Positions 7,101-15,573 of a DNA stretch of 64,000 nucleotides are shown piece by piece. A model generated the notes under the pieces. The model was not told the DNA's origin. It did not search any database and worked only from the letters and a program-made list of their open reading frames with translations. Made by a program: the position numbers and the translations under genes. The DNA is from an uncultured Roseovarius sp. (GTDB lineage Bacteria > Pseudomonadota > Alphaproteobacteria > Rhodobacterales > Rhodobacteraceae), in assembly GCA_951812895.1 (NCBI GenBank), contig OX638333.1, positions 4,382,001 to 4,446,000 of the forward strand. Reading direction: 5' to 3'. Numbering within the stretch: position 1 is the first letter of the stretch; the number at the start of each line of letters is the position of its first letter.

Positions 7101-8789
7101 TCACCCTCCCCGGTGTTTAAAGCTGTCTCTGCGGAACGAATAGAGTGCGGCTGGATCAACAGCCACATCCACCACTGCAGGTTTGCCACAGTCAAGCGCG
7201 GCCTCAATCGCCTGCGCCATTTCATCCAACGTATTCGCGCGGTACCCCTTGGCCCCGTAAAGCTCTGCCAGCTTGTCAAAAGGTGGGCTTGAGATATTCG
7301 CACCGATATAACGTTCGCCAAAGAAATCACGTTGATAGGCTTTTTCCGCACCCCAGCACTGGTTATTCATCACCACGGTCACAGTGTTAATCCCGTAATC
7401 CACGGCGGTGGACAGCTCGGATACGGTCATGCCGAATCCGCCATCCCCCATCAGGCTGACAACCGGACGCTCAGGGGCGGCCAGTTTGGCCCCCAGCCCG
7501 CAGGCAAAGGAAAACCCGACCAGACCAAAATCAAGTGGTGTGAACAGTGATTTTGGCTGCCAGTAGTTCAACGCGTCCGTGGCCTGCAAACACAAGGTGC
7601 CCGCATCCATTGTCACCGCCGCGTCCTGCGGCAGCACATCGCGCAATGTCTTGAACAATCCCGAGGGATGGATCGGCATCGCATCCACCTGTGCATCCGC
7701 GTCACGTTGGGCAAGGAACGCCGCGCGTTCCGTTTTGAAGCCTTCGGTCCAGCTTTCGGCCAAAGCGTGGTTGCCGGTCTGATTAACCGCCTCTGTCAGC
7801 TGATCCGCAACCGTAGGTGCATCTCCCATGATGCCGATCTCTGCCGGGAAGTAACGACCGATGGCAGTAGGCTCCAGTTCCACATGGATGATTTTGGCAT
7901 CTTTGTTAATGTTATCATAGCTATAGAACGTGGCGTTAAACCCAACCCGTGTGCCAAGGGCAAGGATAACATCCGCCTCTTTCACCAGGCGACTGGCCAC
8001 GGCATTGCCCCGCGGCCCCATTTGCCCGGCACTCAGCGGATGCCCGAACGGCACCGCATCACCGTGACCCGGCGACGTAACAACCGGCGCGTTCAACGCT
8101 TCTGCCAGCGCCATACACTGATCTGCACCGCCTGTGTTCTTGATCCCACCTCCGGCAATAATCACCGGGCGTTCGGCATTGCACAGCAATTCACACGCGG
8201 CCTTGATCGCATGTGGGGCGCCACCCGGCGCGGCATAGGGCCGGTACTGGTCCGGCGTCTGGAACGTATCAAATTCGGCCTGACCCGACAGAACATCCCG
8301 TGGCAGATTCAGCTGAACCGGACCCTGACGCGGGGCCAATGCTTCGCGAAACGCCTCGCGGAACATCTCTGGCACCCGGTCGGCGCCTGTCGCGGTCCAG
8401 GTCTTTTTGGTGATCGGCTTGAACAGTGCCTGCTGATCCACCTCCTGAAACGCATCGCGGTAGACATGGCCAGAGGCCAACGCCCCCGCAATCGAAACCA
8501 CCGGCGAGTATGCCGCTTTGGCCTGCGCCAATCCCGTAACCAGATTGGTTGCCCCGGGCCCGTTTTGCCCGGCCAGAATGACGCCGGCCTTGCCGCTCAT
8601 CCGGGCAAAACCATCAGCCATATGGGTGCCCGTACGCTCATCATGCACGCCAATGAAATTGATCTCCTCGGCATCATACAGCGCGTCAAACATCTCCATC
8701 GTTGCCGATCCGATCAGGCCGAATACATGCGATGTTCCCTCTGCCTTCAACGCCTCTACCGCGGCCTGACCACCTGTCATCTTTTTCAT
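7101..8789 (-). CDS. Thiamine-diphosphate-dependent enzyme (acetolactate synthase / Xsc-like)
   Basis: The 562-residue protein has the three ThDP-enzyme domains. The N-terminal Pyr domain carries the catalytic Glu51 (GVHDERTGTHMADGFAR) and QNGPGATNLVTGL. A central transhydrogenase-like domain follows (PVIIAGGGIKNTGG). The C-terminal PP domain has the ThDP motif starting near residue 448 (GDGGF) and ending in the paired Asn of VVMNNQ. Similarity is greatest by eye to sulfoacetaldehyde acetyltransferase and acetolactate synthase large subunits, but no phosphotransacetylase or taurine genes are adjacent. The context suggests cleavage or decarboxylation of a 2-oxo acid or aldehyde intermediate of the neighbouring pathway. 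Substrate unknown. Confidence 0.8.
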   Translation of the reverse strand: MKKMTGGQAAVEALKAEGTSHVFGLIGSATMEMFDALYDAEEINFIGVHDERTGTHMADGFARMSGKAGVILAGQNGPGATNLVTGLAQAKAAYSPVVSIAGALASGHVYRDAFQEVDQQALFKPITKKTWTATGADRVPEMFREAFREALAPRQGPVQLNLPRDVLSGQAEFDTFQTPDQYRPYAAPGGAPHAIKAACELLCNAERPVIIAGGGIKNTGGADQCMALAEALNAPVVTSPGHGDAVPFGHPLSAGQMGPRGNAVASRLVKEADVILALGTRVGFNATFYSYDNINKDAKIIHVELEPTAIGRYFPAEIGIMGDAPTVADQLTEAVNQTGNHALAESWTEGFKTERAAFLAQRDADAQVDAMPIHPSGLFKTLRDVLPQDAAVTMDAGTLCLQATDALNYWQPKSLFTPLDFGLVGFSFACGLGAKLAAPERPVVSLMGDGGFGMTVSELSTAVDYGINTVTVVMNNQCWGAEKAYQRDFFGERYIGANISSPPFDKLAELYGAKGYRANTLDEMAQAIEAALDCGKPAVVDVAVDPAALYSFRRDSFKHRGG

Positions 8790-8881
8790 ATCATTGCCTT
8801 TCTATGGCGAATTTCCGAGCGTCCGAAGACTGCTCATCAGAGCCGTGAACGGGCCGCTATCGGCCCGACAGACTTCAATAT

Positions 8882-9679
8882 TCAGCTCAATGTCTTTTTC
8901 AAAAACGCAGCAACCGGTTCTGCAAACAACTCCGGCCGCTCTATCAGGCCCAAATGTTGAAGCTCCGGCAAAATGATTACCTCTGATTCCGCAATTTCAG
9001 ATGCGATGGCATGGCTCATCTCCGGCGGCTGACCGCTGTCATTTTCACACGTCATGATCAATGTCGGGTGGGTGATCGGTGGATTGGGCCGGATCAGCTC
9101 AACAACACCTGCGGCCAGCACAAACCGATGGAGTGCATAGTTTTCATGATGGTTGGCCATCACCACATCACGGATCTCGGCCACCTTTTCCGCATGATCG
9201 CGGCGAAAATCTTCGGTAAACCAACGTTCCAGCGTGGCGTCAATCGTCGCACCTGGCCCGCCCGCACTGGTGTCTTTCGCGCGTTCCTCGACCAGCTTTT
9301 GCTGCTCTTCGCCACGCTCATGCGGCGAATTCAGAATGCACAATGCCGAAACCCGTTCCGGATGGTCCATCGCCACCCGCCGGTTGATCATTCCACCTAA
9401 AGAAAACCCAACCAATGCGGCCCGTTCGATACCCAGCTCATCCATCAGTGCGATCAACTGTTCACTCAGCACTGTCAGGCTGGGTGTTTCGGTCGGCAGT
9501 GACGTTTCGCCATGCCCGCACAGATCATAGCTTAGGACGCGGAAGTTCTCAGCCAGCATAGGCACCATCGCGCTATAGGTGCTGCCCCGCGACATTCCCA
9601 ACCCGTGGATCAGAGCTACAACCGGGGCCCCCTCGGGCCCCGATAATTCATAAGATGTGCCTGCTTTGCTGACCGCCAT
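8882..9679 (-). CDS. Alpha/beta hydrolase, enol-lactonase/amidase-like
   Basis: The 265-residue protein has a complete alpha/beta-hydrolase triad: nucleophile Ser93 in GFSLGG, acid Asp214 (CENDSG) and His242 (LQHLGLIE), plus the HGLG oxyanion motif at 25-28. The layout resembles 3-oxoadipate enol-lactonases and ring-cleavage hydrolases. It starts immediately before the DUF1185 stop, hence is coupled to it. In the inferred pathway it could remove the N-formyl group or open a lactone produced by the LLM monooxygenase. This role is by analogy to trigonelline catabolism and is not shown by sequence. Confidence 0.85.
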   Translation of the reverse strand: MAVSKAGTSYELSGPEGAPVVALIHGLGMSRGSTYSAMVPMLAENFRVLSYDLCGHGETSLPTETPSLTVLSEQLIALMDELGIERAALVGFSLGGMINRRVAMDHPERVSALCILNSPHERGEEQQKLVEERAKDTSAGGPGATIDATLERWFTEDFRRDHAEKVAEIRDVVMANHHENYALHRFVLAAGVVELIRPNPPITHPTLIMTCENDSGQPPEMSHAIASEIAESEVIILPELQHLGLIERPELFAEPVAAFLKKTLS

Positions 9680-10276
9680 CTACACCCCCGCCGGGTTGTC
9701 GATGTCGTGACCCATTTCTTTGAGGTCCTTGTAGCGATCGCCAATCCGGTGGTTCGGATGCCCGCCAATTGCCGCCCCCAATGCGAGTATGATCTCATCC
9801 TCTGCCGGGGCATCGGGAATGCTCAGATGAATTGTCTGATAGTGCGAACGCCGCCCGCCATCATCCTTGTCCATCAACGGGATTACCAAAGATGTGCCCG
9901 CAGCACCCCGTGTATTCGAAAACACCAGATATGATTTCGCATCCACCGCCTCGCGATACTGGTTACCAAACCACAGGGTATGGGTCAGCCCCTGCCCATG
10001 CTCCTGCTCGCCACCCATGCCCACAACGCTGGACTTACCATAGCCTTCAACCGTTCCCCCGGTCTCGGCCAGAACCATCTCTGTCAGCATCTTGCCCAGT
10101 ACCGGTCCGTGTTCGCGTATCTCGGGGCTCAGGTCTTCAACATGGCCACGTCCGAACCAAGGGTTGCGGATAATCGCCATCGCCGCAACCATCTTGGTGG
10201 GCTCTGCCACCTCTTTCCAGCCTTCTTTGTACGTTGTCTGTACGTGTAGTAACGTACGCCTTATTTCTACTGTCAT
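9680..10276 (-). CDS. DUF1185 'amino acid synthesis' family protein
   Basis: The 198-residue protein matches the family named 'amino acid synthesis' (DUF1185/PF06684), with the blocks AAMAIIRNPWFGRG, GYGKSSVVGMGGEQEHGQGLTH, SYLVFSNTRGAAGTSLVIPLM and ILALGAAIGGHPNHRIGDRYKD. The biochemical activity of this family is not established to my knowledge. Its stop abuts the hydrolase start and the LLM gene lies 14 bases upstream, placing it inside the catabolic operon. The conserved Gly/His-rich segments look enzymatic; an isomerase, reductase or hydratase step is conceivable. Confidence 0.8.
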   Translation of the reverse strand: MTVEIRRTLLHVQTTYKEGWKEVAEPTKMVAAMAIIRNPWFGRGHVEDLSPEIREHGPVLGKMLTEMVLAETGGTVEGYGKSSVVGMGGEQEHGQGLTHTLWFGNQYREAVDAKSYLVFSNTRGAAGTSLVIPLMDKDDGGRRSHYQTIHLSIPDAPAEDEIILALGAAIGGHPNHRIGDRYKDLKEMGHDIDNPAGV

Positions 10277-10290
10277 TTCAGTCCTCTAAC

Positions 10291-11325
10291 TTAAGAAAAT
10301 TCCGGCATTACTTTGTCAATGAACAGCTGCAAACTACGCTTCTGCTGATCCATATTCATTCCCAAAGAGGCGTAATACAAAAATGCATCCACCCCGAGAT
10401 CTTCGTACTGGCGCAGCTTGGCAACCACATCATCGGGGGTGCCAAACATCAGGTTCTCCTCCAGCATCTCGGGATCAACCCGTGCATTGCCGTCCAGTAC
10501 ATCCAGCGGCACCTGATCAGGAAAACCGTTAACCACATCGCCGTTCTGCATCATCAAATTACCAAATTGGCCCAGCACATGTCGGATAGACCCGATCGCC
10601 GCTTTGCGATCGTCTTCGTTGTCATAGACGGCAGAGTGCCGCATAACCGCCCAAGTGCCATCGTATTTGCCACCATTCTTGGCAATCGCATCATCCAGAC
10701 GCGCGCGATAAGTTTCTGCCTCGCTCATCGGCATGGTCAGCGGCCAGCTCAGAATGTTGCACCCATGCTCAACCGCATAATCAAAAGTAATCGGCGCCCG
10801 TGCGGCCACCCAGATGGGTACATCTTTCTGAACCGGCTTGGGACAAGAGGTAGCCTTGGGGAACTGCCAGAACTCACCGTCATGCGCATAGTCACCTTCC
10901 CAAAGCTTCTTCACCACCGGAAGCGATTCTTGCATGTAGCGATAGCTGTCGCGTTGATCGAGCCCTGGCTTCATCCGGTCAAACTCGCGCTGATAGGCAC
11001 CTGAACCGATGCCGAACTCCAGCCGCCCACCACTGGTCAAATCGAGAAACGCAGCCTCTCCGGCCAGGTTGATCGGATGCCAATAGGCCGCGTTCACCAC
11101 GCCGACACCGAGACGAATATTCTCGGTATGCTCGCCCCACCATGTCAAAATCTGAAACGGATTGGGCGCAATCGTCATTTCCAATGCATGATGTTCCGCA
11201 GCCCAGGCAATTTCGAACCCGGCAGCATCAGCCATTTTCACCATCTCAAGTGTGTGATCCCGTACTTCACGAATATCCGTGTCCGGGCTCATCCGCTCCA
11301 GATTGATCGCCAGATGAAACTTCAT
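10291..11325 (-). CDS. LLM-class FMN-dependent monooxygenase
   Basis: The 344-residue protein is a bacterial luciferase-like TIM-barrel flavoenzyme: MKFHLAINLER, AAEHHALEMTIAPNPFQILTWWGEHTENIRLGVGVVNAAYWHPINLAGEAAFLDLTSGGRLEFGIGSG and PIWVAARAPITFDYAVEHGCNILSWP. FMN is probably supplied reduced by the flavin reductase of the same operon. ATG at 11325 follows AGGAG at good spacing. By analogy to TgnB of trigonelline degradation, it is the best candidate for oxidative opening of an N-methylpyridinium ring. Other LLM enzymes act on sulfonates, alkanes or nitrilotriacetate, so the substrate is inferred. Confidence 0.88.
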   Translation of the reverse strand: MKFHLAINLERMSPDTDIREVRDHTLEMVKMADAAGFEIAWAAEHHALEMTIAPNPFQILTWWGEHTENIRLGVGVVNAAYWHPINLAGEAAFLDLTSGGRLEFGIGSGAYQREFDRMKPGLDQRDSYRYMQESLPVVKKLWEGDYAHDGEFWQFPKATSCPKPVQKDVPIWVAARAPITFDYAVEHGCNILSWPLTMPMSEAETYRARLDDAIAKNGGKYDGTWAVMRHSAVYDNEDDRKAAIGSIRHVLGQFGNLMMQNGDVVNGFPDQVPLDVLDGNARVDPEMLEENLMFGTPDDVVAKLRQYEDLGVDAFLYYASLGMNMDQQKRSLQLFIDKVMPEFS

Positions 11326-11339
11326 TGTCCTTCTCCTTC

Positions 11340-12815
11340 TCAACGCGGCTGGAACGGGTTGGCCACCGGTTCCTCCGAAATATTCATCCAAACCGTTTTC
11401 GGGCGGGTATAATCATAAACTGCCTGAAACCCGCTTTCCCGACCATAGCCAGAGCCTTTCATCCCGCCAAACTCTGCCACCGGCGAAATCACCCGGTAGG
11501 TATTTACCCAGACAATCCCGGCACGCACTGCCCGGCTCATCCGCAATGCCCGTGCACTGTCGCGGGTGAATATCCCGGCCGCAAGCCCATGTTCAGTGTC
11601 ATTGGCCAGACGCAATGCCTCTTCTTCTGTCTTAAAGCGCAGCACACATAAAACCGGGCCAAACAACTCTGTATCAACAATTTTCAGGTCAGAGCTCGGG
11701 CAATCCACAATCGTGGGTTCAAAGAACATGTCACTGCTGGCATTTGCGCGCTTGCCACCGCATACCACGGTGCCGCCCTCCTGCACCGCACCTGCCAGTT
11801 CCCGCTCAATCGTTTCCAATTGACCATAGGTGCAAAGCGGGCCCATTTCGGTTTCATCCAGCATCGGATCACCGATTTTTATACCGCCGGCAATTTTCGC
11901 CATCCGGGCAATAAACTCATCTGCCACGTCCTCATGCACGATAAGACGAGAGCCTGCGACACAGCTTTGGCCAGAGGCACCAAAGATGCCAGCAACTGAC
12001 CCGTTCACAGCACTGTCGAGATCAGCATCGTCAAACACGATAAAGGGTGATTTTCCGCCCAGCTCCAATGACACCTCGGCAAAATTGTTGGTGGAATTCA
12101 TCAACACATGTTTGGCGGCCATCGGACCACCGGTAAAGGATATCCGCGAGACAAGCGGATGGCTGGTCAGCACTTTGCCGCACGGGTCGCCGTGACCGGT
12201 TACAATATTGACGACACCATCGGGTATTCCCGCTTCCGCAATCAGCTTGCCAAATTCCAGAATAACGGCCGGTGCCATTTCCGAGGTTTTAAGTACAACT
12301 GTGTTCCCGGCCGCCAACGCTGGCCCGATTTTCACCGCGGTCAGGAACAGCTGGCTGTTCCATGGCACTACCGCTGCAATCACGCCCAAAGGCTCACGGT
12401 CGGTAAAGACAAACATGTCTTTTTTGTCGATCGGCAACGTATCACCGTGAATCTTATCTGCCGCGCCAGCATAGAAATGGAAAAACTCGGCGATGTATTT
12501 GGCCTGCCAGCGGGTTTCTTTCAGCATCTTTCCAGAATCGCGGGTTTCGATTTTTCCAAATTCTTCTGACTTTCCAGCGAGAAGATCACCAAGCCGCCGC
12601 AGACAATGGCCCCGCTCACTTGGGTTCAGCTCGGCCCATGGGCCGTTGTAACAGGCCTCATGCGCCACGCGCACAGCACGATCCACATCATCTGCAGTCG
12701 CCTCTGGCACATTGGCCCAAACTTCACCGGTCGCTGGATTGAATGTTTCAAACACACCCCCATCCGAGGCATCAACCCATTCACCACCGATCAACATTTG
12801 ATATTTTTGCATCAT
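11340..12815 (-). CDS. NAD(P)-dependent aldehyde dehydrogenase
   Basis: A full-length 491-residue aldehyde dehydrogenase with all catalytic elements: PWN at 151-153, general base Glu251 in LELGGKSP, nucleophile Cys285 in GQSCVAGSR, and the NAD-binding SFTGG at 226-230. The branch looks like betaine/hydroxymuconic-semialdehyde type enzymes. It sits between the flavin reductase and LLM monooxygenase genes with gaps of 10 and 14 bases. It therefore probably oxidises the aldehyde released by ring cleavage to a carboxylate, analogous to TgnC in trigonelline breakdown. The start may be the first or second ATG (12815 or 12812). Confidence 0.92.
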   Translation of the reverse strand: MMQKYQMLIGGEWVDASDGGVFETFNPATGEVWANVPEATADDVDRAVRVAHEACYNGPWAELNPSERGHCLRRLGDLLAGKSEEFGKIETRDSGKMLKETRWQAKYIAEFFHFYAGAADKIHGDTLPIDKKDMFVFTDREPLGVIAAVVPWNSQLFLTAVKIGPALAAGNTVVLKTSEMAPAVILEFGKLIAEAGIPDGVVNIVTGHGDPCGKVLTSHPLVSRISFTGGPMAAKHVLMNSTNNFAEVSLELGGKSPFIVFDDADLDSAVNGSVAGIFGASGQSCVAGSRLIVHEDVADEFIARMAKIAGGIKIGDPMLDETEMGPLCTYGQLETIERELAGAVQEGGTVVCGGKRANASSDMFFEPTIVDCPSSDLKIVDTELFGPVLCVLRFKTEEEALRLANDTEHGLAAGIFTRDSARALRMSRAVRAGIVWVNTYRVISPVAEFGGMKGSGYGRESGFQAVYDYTRPKTVWMNISEEPVANPFQPR

Positions 12816-12825
12816 TCCCGATCTC

Positions 12826-13344
12826 TCAACTGTTGTTCTGGTTTTGTGGAACCACCCGGTGATAACCGCCGTCCCGGTAGGTCAAAGGCTTGTCTTCCCC
12901 ATCCCACACCTCAAGCACGTGGCCCACAACGATAAGATGGCTGCCCGAACGGACAACCTGTTGAAGGTTACAGCGAAACGCCGTAGCCGAACTGATCATC
13001 GGCACCTCGCCCGCGTCGCCAAAAATTTCGACACCTTCAAACCGGTCATCGACGTCACCATCGTGACGACCGGCAAACCGATCGGCCAGCTCTGCGCTAT
13101 GTTCACGCAGCACATTGACGCAGAATGTTTCATTCTCTATCACAGCCTTCGCAATCCGGCTCTCGGCGAATAGACAGACCAGCACCGTCGGCGGATCAGC
13201 CGACACCGATGAAAAGGCACTGACAGTTGCGCCCAGACGTCCGGCTGAACCGTCGGTCGTAACAACCGTAACGGATGATGCAACCCGGCGCATTGCAGCT
13301 ATGAATTCGTCCCGCGGTGCAAGACCGCTGACATCTCTAAACAT
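12826..13344 (-). CDS. Flavin reductase family protein (HpaC-like)
   Basis: The 172-residue protein has the split-barrel flavin reductase fold: FIAAMRRVASSVTVVTTDGSAGRLGATVSAFSSVSADPPTVLVCL, FCVNVLREHSAELADRFAG, and the C-terminal HLIVVGHVLEVW with LTYRDGGYHRV. It would reduce FMN with NAD(P)H for the LLM monooxygenase two genes downstream. ATG at 13344 is preferred because GGGAGAG precedes it; the longer reading frame to 13395 has no such site. It is the first gene of the minus-strand operon and divergent from the LysR gene. Confidence 0.9.
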   Translation of the reverse strand: MFRDVSGLAPRDEFIAAMRRVASSVTVVTTDGSAGRLGATVSAFSSVSADPPTVLVCLFAESRIAKAVIENETFCVNVLREHSAELADRFAGRHDGDVDDRFEGVEIFGDAGEVPMISSATAFRCNLQQVVRSGSHLIVVGHVLEVWDGEDKPLTYRDGGYHRVVPQNQNNS

Positions 13345-13402
13345 GAAATCTCTCCCGCGTTTCCATTGCCGAAGAAGGCAGCGTGAAACTGACATAAAAA
13401 TT

Positions 13403-13454
13403 CAATTCTTGAAAACGAATTGTTTTGTCTAATAAGTTCGAATAATTCGAATTG
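13403..13454. promoter_or_regulatory. Putative LysR operator in the divergent intergenic region
   Basis: Between the flavin reductase and LysR starts are an inverted repeat CAATTC-N8-GAATTG (13403-13422) and a near-perfect palindrome TTCGAA-TAA-TTCGAA (13437-13451). The heptamer CGAATTG occurs in both (13416-13422 and 13448-13454), 32 bases apart, about three helical turns. This spacing fits the recognition/activation site pair of a LysR-type regulator. Confidence 0.55.
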
Positions 13455-13474
13455 TGAAATCAGAGTCAGCGAAC

Positions 13475-14323
13475 ATGAACATCACTTCTCTCCAAACCTT
13501 CCTCGCAATTGTTGAATCCGGCAGTCTTGTACGGGCCTCGCAAAAGCTTCACGTGACCCAGTCGACCGTAACCGCCCGCCTAAAGACACTTGAAGAAGAA
13601 CTTGGGCAAGTACTGCTTAACCGTCAAAAGTCCGGCACCACCCTGACACCTGCCGGAACCAAGCTTTTGCGCTACGCGCGCATTATGACGGGGCTGTGGC
13701 GACAGGCCAAATTTGAGACCTCCCTGCCCGCGGGATTGGAGTCGGTCTGCACTTTCGGCTGTGAACGTGAGCTTTGGCACGGTCCGGGTCGGGCATTCTT
13801 TAATGGTGTGGTGTCAGGTCACCCCGAAATGGCCGTCTCGGTGCATCAGGGCTCTGCATCAGAGCTGGAAGAATGGCTTGACACCGGCATGGTCGACGTA
13901 ATCCTGACATTTGGATCGAACGCACGCGTCCACCAAAGCATCCATTCCCTGCCACCGGAAGAACTCGTGCTCTATTCCAACAATCCCGACACACCCGTGA
14001 AAGCCGATCCAAAATATATCTTTGTCGATCACGGCGAAGACTATCGCCGCCTGCACGGCGAAACATATCATGATGCGGGCACGGCACGGATCAGTTTCGA
14101 AAGCTCTAGATGGGCGCTGGAATACCTGCTCGATCGCGGCGGCTCTGCCTATCTGCCTCGGGCATTGGCGCAGCCGCACGTCAAAAGCGGCGCGCTTTTT
14201 GAATTGACCAAAGCACCCATCTATTACCGCAAAAAGAATCTCATCGTGAACGATCTCGCCGCCCAAAACTGGAACTGGTTTTCCCCGATCGTCGCAGTGC
14301 TGCGCGCCACACCTTCCGGATAG
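13475..14323 (+). CDS. LysR-family transcriptional regulator
   Basis: The 282-residue protein has the LysR N-terminal winged helix-turn-helix (MNITSLQTFLAIVESGSLVRASQKLHVTQSTVTARLKTLEEELG, residues 1-45) and a co-inducer-binding region to the end. The ATG at 13475 fits the family start better than GTG at 13454. It is transcribed away from the flavin reductase-LLM operon, the classic arrangement for a pathway activator. TTCGAA-type motifs occur in the shared intergenic region and again upstream of the transporter gene at 14345, suggesting it controls both uptake and catabolism. The ligand is unknown. Confidence 0.9.
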   Translation: MNITSLQTFLAIVESGSLVRASQKLHVTQSTVTARLKTLEEELGQVLLNRQKSGTTLTPAGTKLLRYARIMTGLWRQAKFETSLPAGLESVCTFGCERELWHGPGRAFFNGVVSGHPEMAVSVHQGSASELEEWLDTGMVDVILTFGSNARVHQSIHSLPPEELVLYSNNPDTPVKADPKYIFVDHGEDYRRLHGETYHDAGTARISFESSRWALEYLLDRGGSAYLPRALAQPHVKSGALFELTKAPIYYRKKNLIVNDLAAQNWNWFSPIVAVLRATPSG

Positions 14324-14344
14324 CCGAAAACCTGTTTTAGAAAA

Positions 14345-14359
14345 TTCGAAAACTCCGAA
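14345..14359 (+). promoter_or_regulatory. TTCGAA-type motif upstream of the transporter operon
   Basis: The 271-base gap before the binding-protein gene contains TTCGAAAACTCCGAA (14345-14359), similar to the palindrome next to the LysR gene. The rest of the gap is A-rich to about 14400, then holds GC-rich segments with short inverted repeats (CCTCG/CGAGG, CGGGGG/CCCCCG) and ends with AAGGAG before the start. A long leader is likely. Confidence 0.35.
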
Positions 14360-14594
14360 CAAAAAATGCAAAAAAATTAACTTTCCAAAACTTTTTTCCA
14401 CTGCAAGACTTGCAAAGGCGCAAATGAACATGCTGCTATGCGCACACGCTACGGTGAACGCCTCGCGCGAACACGAGGGACGAACCAAGAACAATCGGGG
14501 GAAATACCTAAAATCACGAAACCCCCGGCACAAACGATCCTGAAACAGGACAATTGCCGCCGTAACGCACGGCATCCAACAAGGAGAGAACTTT

Positions 14595-15545
14595 ATGACT
14601 AAATTCACAACCCTTCTGGGCGGTACAGCAATGATGCTCGCCGCACCGGCCATGGCCGCGGATATCGTTATCGGTGTTCCAAACTGGCCATCGGTCAATG
14701 CCACAGCGCATATCCTGAAGGTCGCGATCGAGCAAAACCTCGGTCTCGAAGTAGAACTTCAAAACGGTACCAACCCCATTGTATTCGAAGCGATGGACAG
14801 CGGTGCGATGCATGTCCACCCCGAAGTATGGATGCCGAACCAGCAAAACCTGCATGACACATTCGTCAAGGATAACGGCACTGTCGCCATGAACCCCAAC
14901 GGCGTTGCCGCCTTCCAGGGCATGTGCGTTGATCAGGCCACCGCTGACGCGAACGGCATCACCTCGATCGAAGATCTCACCAACCCCGATATCGCCGCTA
15001 TCTTTGACAGCGACGGCGATGGCCAGGGCGAACTCTGGATTGGCGCACCCGGCTGGGCATCAACCAACATCGAAAAAATCCGCGCCAAATCCTATGGCTA
15101 CGATCAAACGATGTCACTGACCGAGATCGATGAGACCGTGGCCTACGCCAATCTCGACAACGCGATTAAGGCAGGCGATCCATGGGCGGGCTTCTGCTAT
15201 ACCCCGCACTATGTCTTTGCTCTGCATGACATGCAGATCCTCGAAGAGCCGGCATATGACGCGGCCAAGTGGAACGTGATCCAGCCCACCGACGATCCGG
15301 AGTGGCTTGAAAAGTCAGATGCCGGCGTTGCATGGGATCTGGCCTATCTGCACATCCACTACGCAAAGGGTCTGGAAGAATCGCACCCTGACGTTGCCAA
15401 CATGCTGGCAAATGCGAGCTTCAACACCGATCAGGTGTCCGACATGACCTTTGCGCTCGTTATCGACGGCAAAGAGCCTCTGGCCTACGCGGAAGAGTGG
15501 GTAGCTGCCAACGAAGACGCGGTTCTTGGCTGGATGGCCCAGTGA
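14595..15545 (+). CDS. Betaine/TMAO-type ABC transporter substrate-binding protein (TmoX-like)
   Basis: The 316-residue periplasmic protein has a signal peptide ending in APAMA-A (residue 21). It follows the ProX/OpuAC fold for quaternary amines: ADIVIGVPNWPSVNATAHILK, AMHVHPEVWMPNQ, and APGWASTNI. Trp31, Trp79, Trp148, Trp154 and Trp197 could form the aromatic cage for a cationic methylated nitrogen. A DxDxDGxGE-like loop at 138-146 resembles the metal-binding loop described for the TMAO-binding protein TmoX. Cys111 and Cys201 may form a disulfide. Ligand candidates are TMAO or a betaine such as homarine; the adjacent LysR and LLM genes favour the latter. Confidence 0.88.
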   Translation: MTKFTTLLGGTAMMLAAPAMAADIVIGVPNWPSVNATAHILKVAIEQNLGLEVELQNGTNPIVFEAMDSGAMHVHPEVWMPNQQNLHDTFVKDNGTVAMNPNGVAAFQGMCVDQATADANGITSIEDLTNPDIAAIFDSDGDGQGELWIGAPGWASTNIEKIRAKSYGYDQTMSLTEIDETVAYANLDNAIKAGDPWAGFCYTPHYVFALHDMQILEEPAYDAAKWNVIQPTDDPEWLEKSDAGVAWDLAYLHIHYAKGLEESHPDVANMLANASFNTDQVSDMTFALVIDGKEPLAYAEEWVAANEDAVLGWMAQ

Positions 15546-15573
15546 TCCGGAGCTTCCGGCACTAAAACTTAAC

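Noticed and set aside
7101..8789. Sulfoacetaldehyde acetyltransferase (xsc) of taurine metabolism
   Set aside because: Similarity is general to the ThDP superfamily; no pta, tpa or taurine transporter is adjacent, so the specific name is not justified.
8850..8867. Terminator between the hydrolase and ThDP enzyme genes
   Set aside because: A 7-base stem is present, but the minus-strand sequence after it (TTCACGG) has no T tract; it may be a processing or pausing structure but does not clearly end the operon.
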